The notes: generated by a model from the letters alone, not told the origin. Shown: positions 22,731 through 33,697, counted from the stretch's first letter. The stretch: DNA of 64,000 bases from Solea solea (GCF_958295425.1 NC_081147.1:5539290-5603289), one strand, 5' to 3'. Made by a program: numbers and translations.

Positions 22731-24730
22731 ACATCAACAACTATCACCGCAGCAATTTTGAACGTGAATGTTTATACTGCTACTCTACTGATACAGAAAA
22801 TGTGCGCACTAATCCTATGCCACTGCACTCGTCCTTGCCACTTTCCATCGTTGTATATTGTAATCTTTATAAACACTTCATATTTTCATGGTCACAAGAA
22901 CCTTTGACCACAAAAACAGAAGCCTCGGACATCCAACACGGAGGCAATGAAAAGTGTGTGACTCCAACTCTGAATAGACGCTGTCTCAACAATAACACAT
23001 CCAGATTAAACTGGTTTTAATCAGAGGTTGACATTCATCCAGAAACACATGCAGGCTGTTTAATTTAGCTCTATTCATCGCTGCAGACAGACAGAGGCCT
23101 TCATCAGCTTGCTCCATACAGCAGCTCGCTGTTACAGGATCAACTAGAAATTTCTCTCTACCACAGTAGAATGATTTGACTTTGGGGAATCATTCATTGA
23201 CTCGGCGGAGATTCTATACACCTCACCTTCAGCCACAGTGATCACCAATGTTCCAATATCACATAGATTTTGCACTCTGAGTCAAGGACACCCTCCATCA
23301 GCACCTCCAACAACAACATCCTTTCTTGTTTACCTTTTTTTTCATTGTCAGCAAAACCATGGCACCAGAACATATATGTACAGAAAAGGAATAGATAAAA
23401 AAAAAAAAAAAATCTCAGTGGCAATACACAATATTGCTGTTTTCACAAAACACTACACAACCTATGCCACTATCCACAGATCAGATTTTTATAGCAGGGT
23501 CAACAAACCCATTATGTGTTCTTTTTTTTCCTTCATAGCCAAATAAGGTATATTTTACATCAAGTACAAAACATAAAATATAAATGCTGTATCACTGTGT
23601 TGCCTATATTTCTCCACAAGTTCTGAGCTGGACTGATGAGAAAAGAGAGACTTCAGTCCACAACTCCAGATCACAAAGAGGCCGCTAAGCTCCATATATT
23701 TACCGTTACTTGCTTCCAATATTTGTTTAAATGGATTCATAGTATATGGCATACAGTTAGATTTCAGATGTCTTTTAATCAAAGCTTGGCAGCCATCAGT
23801 AAACAATGTTGTTCAAAACCACTTCAATCAAGAGAGACTGGGATCAAAACTTCAACAACGTTTTATTGCCTTGCACAATGTACAAAAGTAATGTCACATT
23901 AAAGTCTTTTGGCACTGAGGCTCCTTGTGATGTGATTAGAGAGGAGGTGAGACCAAGCAAAGACTGTGGTGTCGACACACGTGGTGGTTGACGAGATGAG
24001 ATGAAGCAATGCTGGGGATGTGAGGGATGATGATAAGTCTGCAGAGCTCGACCTGGCACTGAATGGGGTGGAGGAGGGTCACAGCACGTCACACATGACA
24101 GACGGCCGGAAGAGAAGAAAGCAGAATTTAAATTTAACAGCATGACTGTGATTGGCTGATTGACCCACAAACACTGCTACGTTTACCATTAATAGCACAT
24201 ATTCATTTCACAGTAAATCAGTCACACACATTGTTCTCTTTCATTTTAACTGTTGACATGTTGTGTCCTACCTTAGACATATAAGAGGAATCTCAAAAAC
24301 TATCATTCTTTTTTTTATGTTTATGTTTTATGATGTTCATTACATTATATTTTCCAACCATCTGTCTCCACTAATTCACACAATTCTGTGTTTATTCCCG
24401 CTGTGGCTGTCCATGCATTACAGTGCCACACTTGAATCACTACACATACGCAGCTGCCCAAAGTCCTAATGGTATTTGGATTAACTGTAAATTGTTAATT
24501 TAGACAACAAAATGTGTTTTTATTTTGTAATTTATTGACATAACAAGATAACTTTTTTGTTTGTTTTAAATAATTCCTCATCCAATCTATAAGATAACTT
24601 GACGTAAAAAAAAAAGCAATATGTTGCAAGTGTTTTCCCATTCATATTTTCATCAATTTGAACTGTCACAGCCTTGCATGTGCAAAAAAAAAAAAAAATA
24701 GAGGGTGACATCCTCAAAGTATTTCAGTGT
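22731..24730. other. No gene seen
   Basis: Open frames up to 146 codons occur but have no recognisable domains and overlap in several frames. I treat them as chance. Confidence 0.5.
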
Positions 24731-24734
24731 TTAA

Positions 24735-25370
24735 GGGTTAAAAGATCTCCTCCATACTTGGAGAGCTTCCTTTTAAAGGCCTCTTCCAAGTTGTCTTCCC
24801 ATGGAATAGTCATCTCCAGTAGCACTGCTTGCAACCAGACACAAGGATGATGTCTGGTCGCAGGGTGGTGACTGCGATGTGGCTGGGAAACGTCAGCTGT
24901 TGCTCGAGGTCCACCAACAGCTGCCAGTCTTTCGCAGAAGTCAGGATGCCTGCAGGCGATCTTCTGGCAAGGGGTTGCCTGTTCCCCAGCTTTGACGAAG
25001 GTAACTGACCTCTTGGAGGGTTAGAACTGCTTTGCCCACACAAGTCCAGCACTGATGGCTTCAGCAATGGTCTTGAGGACTTGATCATGCCTCCATCTGT
25101 ACCGGCCGTCTCAGAGAGCCCTGGTACAGCAGCTGAGGATGTGCTCTAGTGTTCCCCGCTTGGAACACAGGGGGCATGCCGGTGTTTCTGCTATGCCCCA
25201 TGTGTGCAGGTTGGACAGGCTAGGAAACACTTCATACACTGCCCAGATGAGGAACTTGATCTGGTAAGGCTCGGCTTTCCAGAGCTCGGTCCAGGTTACG
25301 CTCCTCTCTTCTCACCGCGTTCTCCCATCTAGTCCAGGCTCCCTGTTTCATCCCCACTGCCTTGCAGGAT
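24735..25370 (-). pseudogene. RLE-type LINE: zinc knuckle and restriction-like endonuclease
   Basis: On the minus strand the order is: a basic region (about 25365-25280); IWAVYEVFPSLSNLHTWGI; ETPACPLCSKRGTLEHILSC, which gives a C-x2-C, later H and C zinc knuckle; GRYRWRHDQVLKTIAEAI; SAKDWQLLVDLEQQL; FPSHIAVTTLRPDIIL; then, after one frame change, LLEMTIPWEDNLEEAFKRKL. The RPD and E-x-T-I-P-W-E blocks are the split catalytic P-D...E residues of the restriction-like endonuclease at the C-terminus of R2/Hero/NeSL-type LINEs, which makes the target-site cut. Stops and the frame change make it dead. Its start overlaps, at the DNA level, the end of the reverse transcriptase fragment at 46.6-47.6 kb, so both come from one family. 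Confidence 0.8.
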
Positions 25371-26904
25371 CTTGACAACTAATATACCAACAAAACATGT
25401 ACAGTTTGAATATTGCAAGTCTATCCTTTGCACGGCAGGTGCTGTTCAGCATCCATCAGCATCCAATAACTGTTATTGTTGTTGTTTCTTGTTACACGCT
25501 TCACTAAAAGCACCCTTCAGCATGTTTTTTTTACTGGGAGTGCATGTCCCTTTTCTATTTTGCATTTGTGATGTTGAACATGAATTGCAGAGGAGAAAAC
25601 CGAATGGCAAATTATTCAACTTGCAAAGAGAAATCACTTTGTTCTTTTTAACAAATGCTTTGTTAAAGAAAAACACATATACCAGCAAATAATGGTGTGG
25701 AATGGGTATAGAAATAAGACTGTTAAGACACTAAGATGGAAATAACATTGCACATACAGTATATTTATATTGTTTTATGTATATTTAAATGCCTAGAGTA
25801 AGTCACACCTTCTCATATAAATACACCTTCTGAAGTCAGCCTGTTTGATTGACACATGATTTATGGTGCCTTCAGCTCTGCTGTTAAGATGATTTCCTGC
25901 CACACCATGGTTTATGATAGCCTCCACCCTTGAGAGGAAAAAAAAATAACCCTTCCATTCTCACGTTCTCTTTACTTTTCTCTTCTTTCCTCTCTCCCGC
26001 CTTCTCCTCTTCCTTCTCTGCATCTCTGTGCAAACTCAGGTGTCACTGTTTTGATTCTTCGGTTGCTGTGAAGCGCCAAACAAATCACAGCAATTGCTGG
26101 ACATGGCGGGGCTGAGTGAAGCGTGGGATGCTTAAAAAAGTAAAGGCTGTGATAATGTTATCTTGCAACACATATTTTAAAATTCTCAACGACAGTTTTG
26201 AATAATGTTAAATTAGCCCAAAGAGTATGAATCTCCCCCGTTTCGTTTTGGAGCAGCCTCTGTGACCTTCTATGATTGAATTTGCTGGACCAGAAATTAA
26301 TATCAATGCACCGAGGTTCTGTAATAACTGTTTATATTCTTCTGGGCAGCAGAAACCTGTCATGGTTTGCTCTCCATTACATGCACAAATCGGGGGCTTG
26401 AAACATTTGCTCACAAGCCACCATTAAAAATACATGTATGAGAAATAATCTCAACAAAACTCCCCCTTTGTCTGGCTTTGATTACACACTTATGGAAAGG
26501 GTAGGGTTTATTTCATTTTTATTCAATTTCCTCTAAAATAGTTAATGCCTTCCTCCCCCATGGTCTTTTTTTCTGGCAGTGTACCATAAGTATCTTAATT
26601 ATACAGTTGAGAGAGACTGTGAACCATAGGCTATAAAGCACAGTTTTCTTCTTAAAAGCTTACCTCAGCCAAATATGCTGCATTTACAAAGAAGAGAAGG
26701 CCATAATTTCATTATAACATGATATTATGTGGTGTGCTCAATACAACTAATGATGAAATAGCAAATGTCAGTATAATTCATGTTATATCTTCCTTCTAAA
26801 TGTCTATTGACACCATTTAAGTTTCCCTCTCCACCCATGTTATGATAGCAACAACATTACTCATTCAGCATACTTCCAACAATCCACTTTCACTCCCCGT
26901 ACCA
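25371..26904. other. No gene seen
   Basis: Short unremarkable frames. A CT-rich tract lies near 25960-26025. Confidence 0.5.
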
Positions 26905-27375
26905 GTGCTTTCCTTGTTATCACCCTCTTCACCTCCCGTATCAACTGGTGCAGATCAATCCTCATTGGTTCCCCCTCCACTTAATAAACTCCGACATGTC
27001 CTGAATGCAGCTGCTCGTGTCATCACCAAAACGCCTTCCATAAACCCCTTCACCCTTGTTCAACAGCATCTCCACTGGCTTCAAGTCCAATTCCACAGAA
27101 TTCTATAAAATTCTCCTTCTCACATACAAAGCTCTCTATAACCTTGCTCCCCCTTCCCTCTCCAATCTCCTCCACATCTACTCTCCCACTCGCACTCTTC
27201 ATTCTTCCTCCTCCATCCTCCTCAACCCACCCTCTTCTCACCTCTTTCCACCATGGGCTCCAGCGCCTTCAGCTCTTTGACTATGGAACTCACTGCCCCA
27301 ACCCATATGTGAAACTGACTCTCCTGCCTCCTTCAAATCCTACCTCCTCAGAATTGCTGATTCTCTCTAACGCTC
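26905..27375 (+). pseudogene. LINE reverse transcriptase C-terminal remnant (L2/Rex1-like)
   Basis: The plus strand encodes, with frame changes, TSRINWCRSILIGSP, NKLRHVLNAAARVITKTPS, QQHLHWLQVQFHR, ILLLTYKALYNLAPPSLS and NLLHIYSPTRTLHSSS. This is the familiar end of L2- and Rex1-like ORF2 proteins (an N-A-A-A-R block, then H-L-H-W-L, then K-A-L-x-x-L-A-P-x-Y/S-L). The catalytic Y-x-D-D part is not present upstream, so the copy is 5' truncated as is usual for LINEs. Several frameshifts are seen. Confidence 0.75.
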
Positions 27376-27504
27376 CATCTATAACTGCTATTCAACATAA
27401 TTATTTTTTATTACACTTGTATCATTGTTTGCTTGTTTTTTTCATTGTTACTCTGTTTTATATTTTGTTGTTGTTCAATCAGTCAATCAAACTCTCTCAA
27501 TTGT

Positions 27505-27560
27505 TTGTGTAGAACTTTTCATATAAGGAAATGCAACTTAAAGTGCTTCAAAGGATAAAA
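27505..27560 (+). repeat. Possible retroposon 3' tail fragment
   Basis: TTTGTGTAGAACTTTTCATA and AATGCAACTTAAAGTGCTTC resemble the 3' untranslated tail seen on many fish LINE and SINE copies. It lies about 130 bases after the LINE remnant and may belong to it. Confidence 0.4.
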
Positions 27561-28010
27561 ACATAATCAAGAAAATCCTTCCCGCCACCCAACAACCATC
27601 TCAGATGACTAGTATTATGAATACTAAATAATGAGGAAGTGAGGTGGGGAAAAGAGGAAAAGGGTGAGGTAAAGTAGTGTGGAAAGCAAGTGAGGAAACG
27701 CTACTATGGAGATTGAAAAGCAGCCGTGAGGGAAAACAATGGAGACTAAAAGTAGGTAAAAAAAAAATAAAAAATAAAACAAAATCATCAAGTTGATCAG
27801 TACATAAAAGTCAATAAGTAAGAAAATAAATGAATAAAATAAGGACTATAAGCAACAAAGGATAGGATAAACTACAGCATGATAAAATCATAGACGCAGT
27901 AATAGACAGGGTAATTTGTGTCAGATCCTTAAATTAAGTAAAATAGTTCAAAAAATAATAACGGTCAGGTTAAAAAGTTAGGTCTTAAGTTGGCTTTTAA
28001 AAATGTTAAC

Positions 28011-28296
28011 GGTAACACTTTATATTAGGGAACACATATTCACCATTAACTAGGTGCTTACTTACATGAATATAAGTAGCATACTAGCCCTTTATAAGTA
28101 AATATTAAGCATGTATTAAACACCTTATTTAGGAAAAATCTTAATTCATGTCGTAACAGAGGTAGAATAAGGTTATGCAGATTAAGGTGTTAATACGTGC
28201 TTAATACTTACTAATAAAAAGCTAGTATGGTACTAATATATGTTAGAATGCTCATAGTTACTGGTGAATATGTGTTCCCTAACATAAAGTGTTACC
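28011..28296. mobile_element. Foldback MITE with near-perfect 8-bp target duplication
   Basis: The left arm begins GGTAACACTTTATATTAGGG. The right end is its inverted copy (CCCTAACATAAAGTGTTACC), with strong pairing for about 40 bases and weaker pairing over almost the whole 286 bases. The flanks ATGTTAAC (28003-28010) and ATATTAAC (28297-28304) differ at one of eight positions. An 8-bp duplication suggests hAT-type mobilisation. The element has no coding capacity. Confidence 0.85.
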
Positions 28297-28304
28297 ATAT
28301 TAAC

Positions 28305-30690
28305 ATTCTCTGGTCTTTAGACGGGACCTAGGCCTCATCAAATGTTAATAGTAAATGCTTTCTTGGCTCGGCCTCTGTCCATGGTTCTGCCATCCCTGGG
28401 CAGGGGGACTCCTGCCTCATGCCCTGGGACTGGTAGCTGTGGGTCTCTCCTGCCCTGTGCAACTGATGGGTGCTCTGCGCATCTGGATCCTTTTCGGCTC
28501 CACTTCGCCATGTCTGTCCCCAGTCAGTAAATAAATAAAAAAAAGAATAAAATGATAAAAATGACATGGCGAGTATCACAGACTCTTCCTGTTTGACACA
28601 ACAAGGCATGCAGTCAACCACACTGCACGTCCTAGGTACTGGAGAGGACAGGTTAATAAAAAAAAAAAAAAAGAAGAAACTGCTGCCTTGCAGTTTCATG
28701 AAAGGTGCCTCACAAATAAAATGTAATATTATTTTTATTATTATATTAACCTGGTAAAAATGATGATAATAATAAAAAAAAAAACTCTCTGTTATTACAC
28801 CTTTAACCACAGCTCAGCAAGTGAAACACTACCCAGTGAAACCCATTTGTACTGAGAGGACTAGATAACCACTCGGTGTTACTGAGTGCAAGACTCCAAG
28901 ACTGCTGAAGACTTATAAGCTTTGGTTTGCCTTTATTTCCTTTCTTCTTCTGCACAGAATGAGAGCCAGTTTTTTTTTTCCCGCCCATTAAAAATCAGTC
29001 CAGCAAGAGATTATTTTTAAAGTCAAGTGTGAAGAGGGAGGAGAGAAAACCTCTCTCAGTTCTATAAGCACCTGACTAAGCACCATGGTTGCATTAAAAA
29101 CCACTCATTTGAGGTTGTGGAAAAGTCCTGGAACAAAAGAACTTTAGTTATTTAACTATTCAGAGGCAGAGGCCGCAGTTAAGGGCCTTTTGCATCACGG
29201 TGACACAACTACACTGTCCCAAGTTGGATTCTATTTTTGCTAAACATGTAAAGTGTGCTAGCCTGGATGAACCCTGCTGAGTTTAGTATTTTGGCCAACT
29301 TCAGAATCTCCTAAAAAAAAAAGGGAAATCAATCACGTTGAAAACAGAGAAGCAATGTCCAACATGGCAGTCACTGAAGATCAGCTGTCTTTTAATTTAG
29401 CTGTTGCTCCCATTTCCGACTTCCTCCACCAATATGCTACCTTTGATGTCACTGTCCCACCACTATCTTGCACTGTCATTCGCTGTCCTCCGTCATGCTC
29501 CCTCTGTGTTTGGAGATTGTTTGGTCTGCTTTATGATAATAATCTTTCTTTTATTTCCCTTGGTTGATTCTGTCTCTGTGTCTGTGATTGTATATATTGT
29601 AATGTATACTCATAGGAATAAAGCTTTATTTAAAAAAAAAGTTTCTTCTGTTTTTGGTGTAGTAGCAGTACAGCACCACGTACAGGCCTGGCATATGTAC
29701 TACAGCGTTCACAGTCATTTTGGTCATTGTGTGTGGATGAAGAAGTTGCAATGATGAAATGATGCAGTGTTTATGGAGAACATTTTTCAAAAACAACCAA
29801 GAAAAATATTGTTCATGCTTCATTACGTTTCCAAGTGGATAGGCCTGAGACGCAGTCTGGCGTTTGCCAGGTTAAAAGCGTGCCCTGTATCTGCTAAATG
29901 TTTGAGGAAAACATTGTCACAGTGTTGTTAGCATGTCACCAATAAACGTCTGAAACCACAAATTTGAGGGCAGTTACCATGCTCTACTTTGGTCACTGCA
30001 ATTACAATCAAAAATGCATTAATATGGTCTGCATACACATGATCACAAGTATAACAATGCACTACTCTGGCACAGTTTAGTCATTTTTCCACACTTTGTT
30101 GGTGGTTATAGATTTATTTTGAGGGGAGTTGCTTTCATTCAATAATCATGAAGCGGAAATTTGATTTTATTTCATCATCAGAGTGACAGTGTGTACTGAC
30201 AGCGTGTGAGATACCATCTGCCACTCTTCAGCTGATGAGTCTTGGAAGGAAGGGATGGGGTCGGGGTGTGATAATGATCGAGAGCCCACTGATGAAGAAG
30301 CATTTCAGAATGAATGGGACATGACAAGAGGTCATCAGAAATCATTTCACATTAAAGTAGATTGAATATAAAAAGTCAGCGGTCAGGGGTACTTTGATTT
30401 CTCATAATGGGAAAGGAAATGGGGCATTCAGCCACTTCAAATCACACCAAACCACAGTGTGTTAAGGAAACACTTGTTTTTCTCTGTATAAATGCCTCAT
30501 TGTTTGGATGCTGGCAATATTTGACGATCAATAGGCCAATGATGCTCAGGATATAACATTTTGATTGTACATTGTAATGGAAAGGCAGCTGTACCTTGCA
30601 ATTCTGAATAGCTAAATTATTAGTGGTAAGTGGACATGAAATAGTATTACATTAAATGAACAGTGTGTCAGTATAACTCTAAATTGAAAA
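28305..30690. other. No gene seen; AATAAA plus A9 near 29620
   Basis: AATAAAG and then A9 follow within 20 bases at about 29617-29640, which resembles the 3' end of a retrocopied transcript, but nothing upstream is recognisable. A 160-codon minus-strand frame at 28328-28810 is low-complexity at its start and has no domain. Confidence 0.45.
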
Positions 30691-30691
30691 A

Positions 30692-30810
30692 GTGTGTGTG
30701 TGTGTGTGTGTGTGTGTCAGATACTCGACTGTTTGTTGAATAGATATACAGTTAGGATTGTGACAATCTATTTCATGCATCCATATGTACTGTACATATA
30801 TATATGTATG

Positions 30811-30857
<47 letters not shown>
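30692..30857. repeat. (GT)n and (TA)n microsatellites
   Basis: A perfect GT run occupies 30692-30717. From about 30797 to 30857 there is a TA-rich run with a TATG interruption. The second run directly abuts the Tc1-like terminus and supplied its TA target. Confidence 0.9.
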
Positions 30858-30859
<2 letters not shown>

Positions 30860-31532
30860 CAGTACCAGTCAACATTTTGGACACACCTTTAATGTTTTTT
30901 CTTTATTTTCATGACTATTTACATTGTAGATTCTCACTGACGGCATCACAACTCTGAATGAACACATATGGAATTATGTTTTATATTTTAGATTCTTCAA
31001 AATAGCCACCCTTTGCTTTGATTACTGCTTTGCACACTCTTGGCATTCTCTCGATGAGCTTCATGAGGTATAGTCACCTGAAATGGTTTTCCAACAGTCT
31101 TGAAGGAGTTCCCTTCCCAGAGATGCTGCCTTCACAGTCTCAGAACAGTCTTCACTCTGTGGTTCATCTCATCTTAAACCATCTCGATTGGTTTTAGCTC
31201 AGGTGACTGTGGAGGCCAGATCATCTGGCACAGCACTCCATCAGCCTGGAGGTGTGTTTGGGGTCATTGTCCTGTTGAAAAATAAATAATGGTCCAACTA
31301 AACGCAAACCGGATGGGATGGCATGATGCTGCAGGATGCTGTGGTAGCCATGCTGGTTCAGTGTGCCTTCAATTTTAAATGAATGCCCAACCGTGTCACC
31401 AGCAAAGCACCCGCACACCATCACACCTCCTTCACGGTGGGAACCATGCGTGTAGAGAACATCTCTTCTCAAGACACGGCAGGTGTAACCAAAGATCTCA
31501 ATTTTGGACTCATCAGACCATCAGCCTTCTCT
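30860..31532 (-). mobile_element. Tc1-like transposon 3' part, inserted in a TA microsatellite
   Basis: The terminus CAGTACCAGTCAACATTTTG directly follows a TA dinucleotide (30858-30859) and matches the end of common fish Tc1 elements. Coding on the minus strand includes RRDVLYTHGSHREGGVMVCG, ILQHHAIPSGLRLVGPLFIF and FQQDNDPKHTS, the block that carries the second catalytic aspartate of the DDE transposase (QQDNDPKHT). Further on, minus-strand text gives LMKLIERMPRVCKAV and IKAKGG. Stops and frame changes make it inactive. The 5' half is missing because other insertions follow at 31533. Confidence 0.85.
31221..31472 (-). pseudogene. Tc1-like transposase fragment
   Basis: This 83-codon frame holds the Tc1 region with GGVMVCGCFAGDTVGHSF, then LNQHGYHSILQHHAIPSG, then FIFQQDNDPKHTSRLM. 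The aspartate of the Q-Q-D-N-D-P-K-H block is the second catalytic residue. The expected W in the G-V-M-V-W-G block is replaced by C. The third catalytic residue should follow downstream on the minus strand, but that region is out of frame. Full-length Tc1 transposases are about 340 residues, so this is roughly a quarter. Confidence 0.85.
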
Positions 31533-31554
31533 GAGCTTCCGGTCTATGTCGCCT
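31533..31554 (-). repeat. Solo inverted end of the TTAA element
   Basis: The 22 bases at 31533-31554, read on the minus strand, match the left end of the element at 31592 with one mismatch (AGGCGACAT in place of AGGTGACAT). They are followed by TTAA at 31555-31558. So a fragment of the same family lies head to head with the complete copy, about 33 bases away. Confidence 0.8.
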
Positions 31555-31667
31555 TTAACATGAGTACAAATTTGTTAAAATAAACCCTTAAAGGTGACAT
31601 AGACCGGAAGCTCCAATTAACGCTGCGTTTGTGTGTGTATCTGCGTCATTACCTCGTTTATGAAACC

Positions 31668-31901
31668 CTAAAGTTTCAGAACAAACAGTTCAGCCACTGC
31701 TGAGAAAATAGTGTTGTATTGTTTTCCTGGGCTCTGCGAAGCGGATCGACACTTCCTTAATTTGATGTCGTCATCAGAAATCCTCACCACCGTAGCGCCT
31801 CCCGGTGCGGGCACTAGTCCGGGCACATCCGGTTGCGTACATTCAACCGCAGAAGAAGAAGAACTACTCTCGTTGTAGCTGCTGAGATGCAGAGCATCCA
31901 C
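31668..31901 (-). CDS. Short reading frame inside the TTAA element, copy 1
   Basis: A 77-residue frame begins MDALHLSSYNESSSSSSAVE and ends FSAVAELFVLKL. It has a serine run, a proline/glycine-rich middle (GLVPAPGGATVV) and a basic DDDIKLRKCRS segment. No known domain is recognised. The same frame is kept in copy 2, where the only length change is a whole codon. Upstream on the minus strand are a TGACGTAA CRE-like site and two inverted CCAAT boxes, as in a compact promoter. Whether it is translated is unknown. It could be the first exon of a captured host gene or of the parental element. Confidence 0.35.
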   Translation of the reverse strand: MDALHLSSYNESSSSSSAVECTQPDVPGLVPAPGGATVVRISDDDIKLRKCRSASQSPGKQYNTIFSAVAELFVLKL

Positions 31902-31924
31902 CGTGCCAGAGGGGGAGCTGTGTA

Positions 31925-32010
31925 TCTGAGAGCTGGCCTATCTATTACGTCACTTCCAGGTACCTGGCCAATCACAGGACAGTTGTAAAGCTCTCGTTGG
32001 CTGACCAATC
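31925..32010 (-). promoter_or_regulatory. CCAAT and CRE-like sites upstream of the element frame
   Basis: On the plus strand GGCCAATCACAGG (31968-31980) and GACCAATCACAGC (32003-32015) are two CCAAT-type NF-Y sites with identical CCAATCACAG cores. TTACGTCA at about 31946-31953 is a CRE-like half. They lie 50-110 bases upstream of the minus-strand ATG at 31901. The same sites are kept in copy 2, apart from one base next to the second box. Function is inferred only from motif content and spacing. Confidence 0.4.
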
Positions 32011-32744
32011 ACAGCAACTGTTTGGTCTGAAACAGCGCGGCTGACGAGAGCGTCAGTGAGGAGATATTTTGATCGGCTCGTTTGCAGCGATTAGGAGGTT
32101 TTTAATCATGAAAACATGTTAATATATGTAAGTAGACCTCCATAACTAACATATATGTGTGATACAAGCATTCGATGTCACCTTTAATTCATGCTGTGGA
32201 TCAGATGACCTCAGCTTAGGAAGTGGTCATGTATGCATGTTCAGGAATGAGACAACGAACTAGCTTTGCATGTGGTTTCTGTGATCTGATCTGAGAATAC
32301 ATTCAGGACAGACTGGGACCATCCACACCCATACTTAAACGTTCTCAATTAGCACATGATGTGATCACTCAAGACGGATGTTAATGCCATGTCTGACTGG
32401 GGTCATAGGGGGTCAAACCACAGGTGGTCTACGATCTGTGAGGCCTAATTATTTCACATGTGGAAACATGAGGCATGTTGGAGCCCTTACCAAGCTCATA
32501 GAGCTCTCAATCCAGGAAATGCCACAGCGATATAAAGCCATGTCTTATCGCTTTTCTTGTCTGAAGCCTTTTTAGAACAAGGTCTCTTTGGAAGTAACTC
32601 CAGAGATTCAACAATGCTTGGACCTACTCACTTTCACAAATGCATATCTGTTTAGACCAGTGTTTTACATGCTTTTTAATTGTGGACCTCACACAGTTGC
32701 CACCCAACTTTGTAACAGCTAGCTTTGATTTGGTAAAGCAGACA

Positions 32745-32776
32745 CTTCCAAGAGAGCAATTGTGCTCTCTTGGAAG
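32745..32776. repeat. Foldback, 14-bp arms, 4-base loop
   Basis: CTTCCAAGAGAGCA at 32745-32758 is exactly reverse-complemented at 32763-32776 around the loop ATTG. There is no T-run after it and no gene next to it, so it is not a terminator. Confidence 0.85.
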
Positions 32777-33663
32777 CACAATTAAAAAAATTAATGTTTT
32801 TTTCTAAGCAGGAACATCCATAGACATATATAAAGACAGCATACCAGTCAATGTTGACATCTTGACTCTTCACTGGCTGTTTTCATAAAAGTGAAGATGG
32901 TGAATAGCTGCTGTGCTTAAGGACGCCAAATTGTATGAGACAGGCTAATAGGAGAGCTATTTACCAGATCGCCAAAGATCCTGAGGATGGTAGCGGTGAA
33001 AAACACACACTATAGAAAACGGTGTGATAGAAACCCACAGGCAAACAGATTATGCATTATATGTATAGCAATCAATGCATGATCACTTACAATGATCTTT
33101 GAGTTTTTGAACATTGGACTGAAGTCTTATATTCTAAGATAGGGCCTTGATCGATGTAAGTAATATTTCTCTTAATTTTCCCCTTAACTCTCAACTCAGA
33201 GGCTATGATTCTGAATGTCAATCATTACCAACTCCAGCCCTAATTAACTTAAATATCTTGTTTATTTTACATGCTATTATTGTGATGTGTAAGTGTTCTC
33301 AGGAGTAAAAAGAGAATCAGCAAGATGTCATAATGCCGCAGGTCTGGAATAATGTCTGCTCCAGATGTTTCCATACTCAGAGGTATTGTAAGGATCAGAC
33401 AGTCTGTCGAGTTCTGTGATATATTGTTTGATCTCCTTGGATTTAAAGTGTACTCTAGAAGCTTTTCCTGCCAACATGGTAGTGTGAGCAAAGTGACTAA
33501 CGTGACATTTGAAGCTCCTTAGACTGTATTTATAGTCTGCACAGTACTAACATTAAATCTCTTCTTCCCTGACCCTCTTTTTGTGGTCCCTGTTCGAAAA
33601 TGGCATGCCCAAACTAAATGGAGTCTATCTCTGCAATTACAAGCTCTATGTGAATTATTATTA

Positions 33664-33697
33664 CACAAGTGTTATCAAAATAAAGATAACACTTGTG
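33664..33697. repeat. Foldback, 13-bp arms, 8-base loop
   Basis: CACAAGTGTTATC at 33664-33676 pairs perfectly with GATAACACTTGTG at 33685-33697 around AAAATAAA. Confidence 0.85.

Larger units (their letters stand above)
31592..32183. mobile_element. TTAA-flanked element, copy 1
   Basis: TTAA (31588-31591) is followed by AGGTGACATAGACCGG, and the right end reads ATTCGATGTCACCT followed by TTAA (32184-32187). The terminal inverted repeat is therefore AGGTGACAT within duplicated TTAA. Copy 2 (61362-61956) differs by three substitutions and one GAA unit over about 592 bases. The interior holds a short minus-strand frame preceded by two ATTGG (CCAAT) boxes and a TGACGTAA site. TTAA targets and AAAGG-type ends suit the Kolobok/T2 group. 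piggyBac is the alternative. No transposase is encoded, so it is non-autonomous. Confidence 0.85.

Noticed and set aside
22580..23020. 146-codon plus-strand frame
   Set aside because: It starts within an inverted repeat and has no recognisable protein features.
28328..28810. 160-codon minus-strand frame
   Set aside because: It begins with phenylalanine/isoleucine-rich low-complexity sequence from poly-A and AT runs, and has no recognised domain or splice context.
32745..32776. Rho-independent terminator
   Set aside because: The hairpin lacks a following T-run and the DNA is vertebrate.
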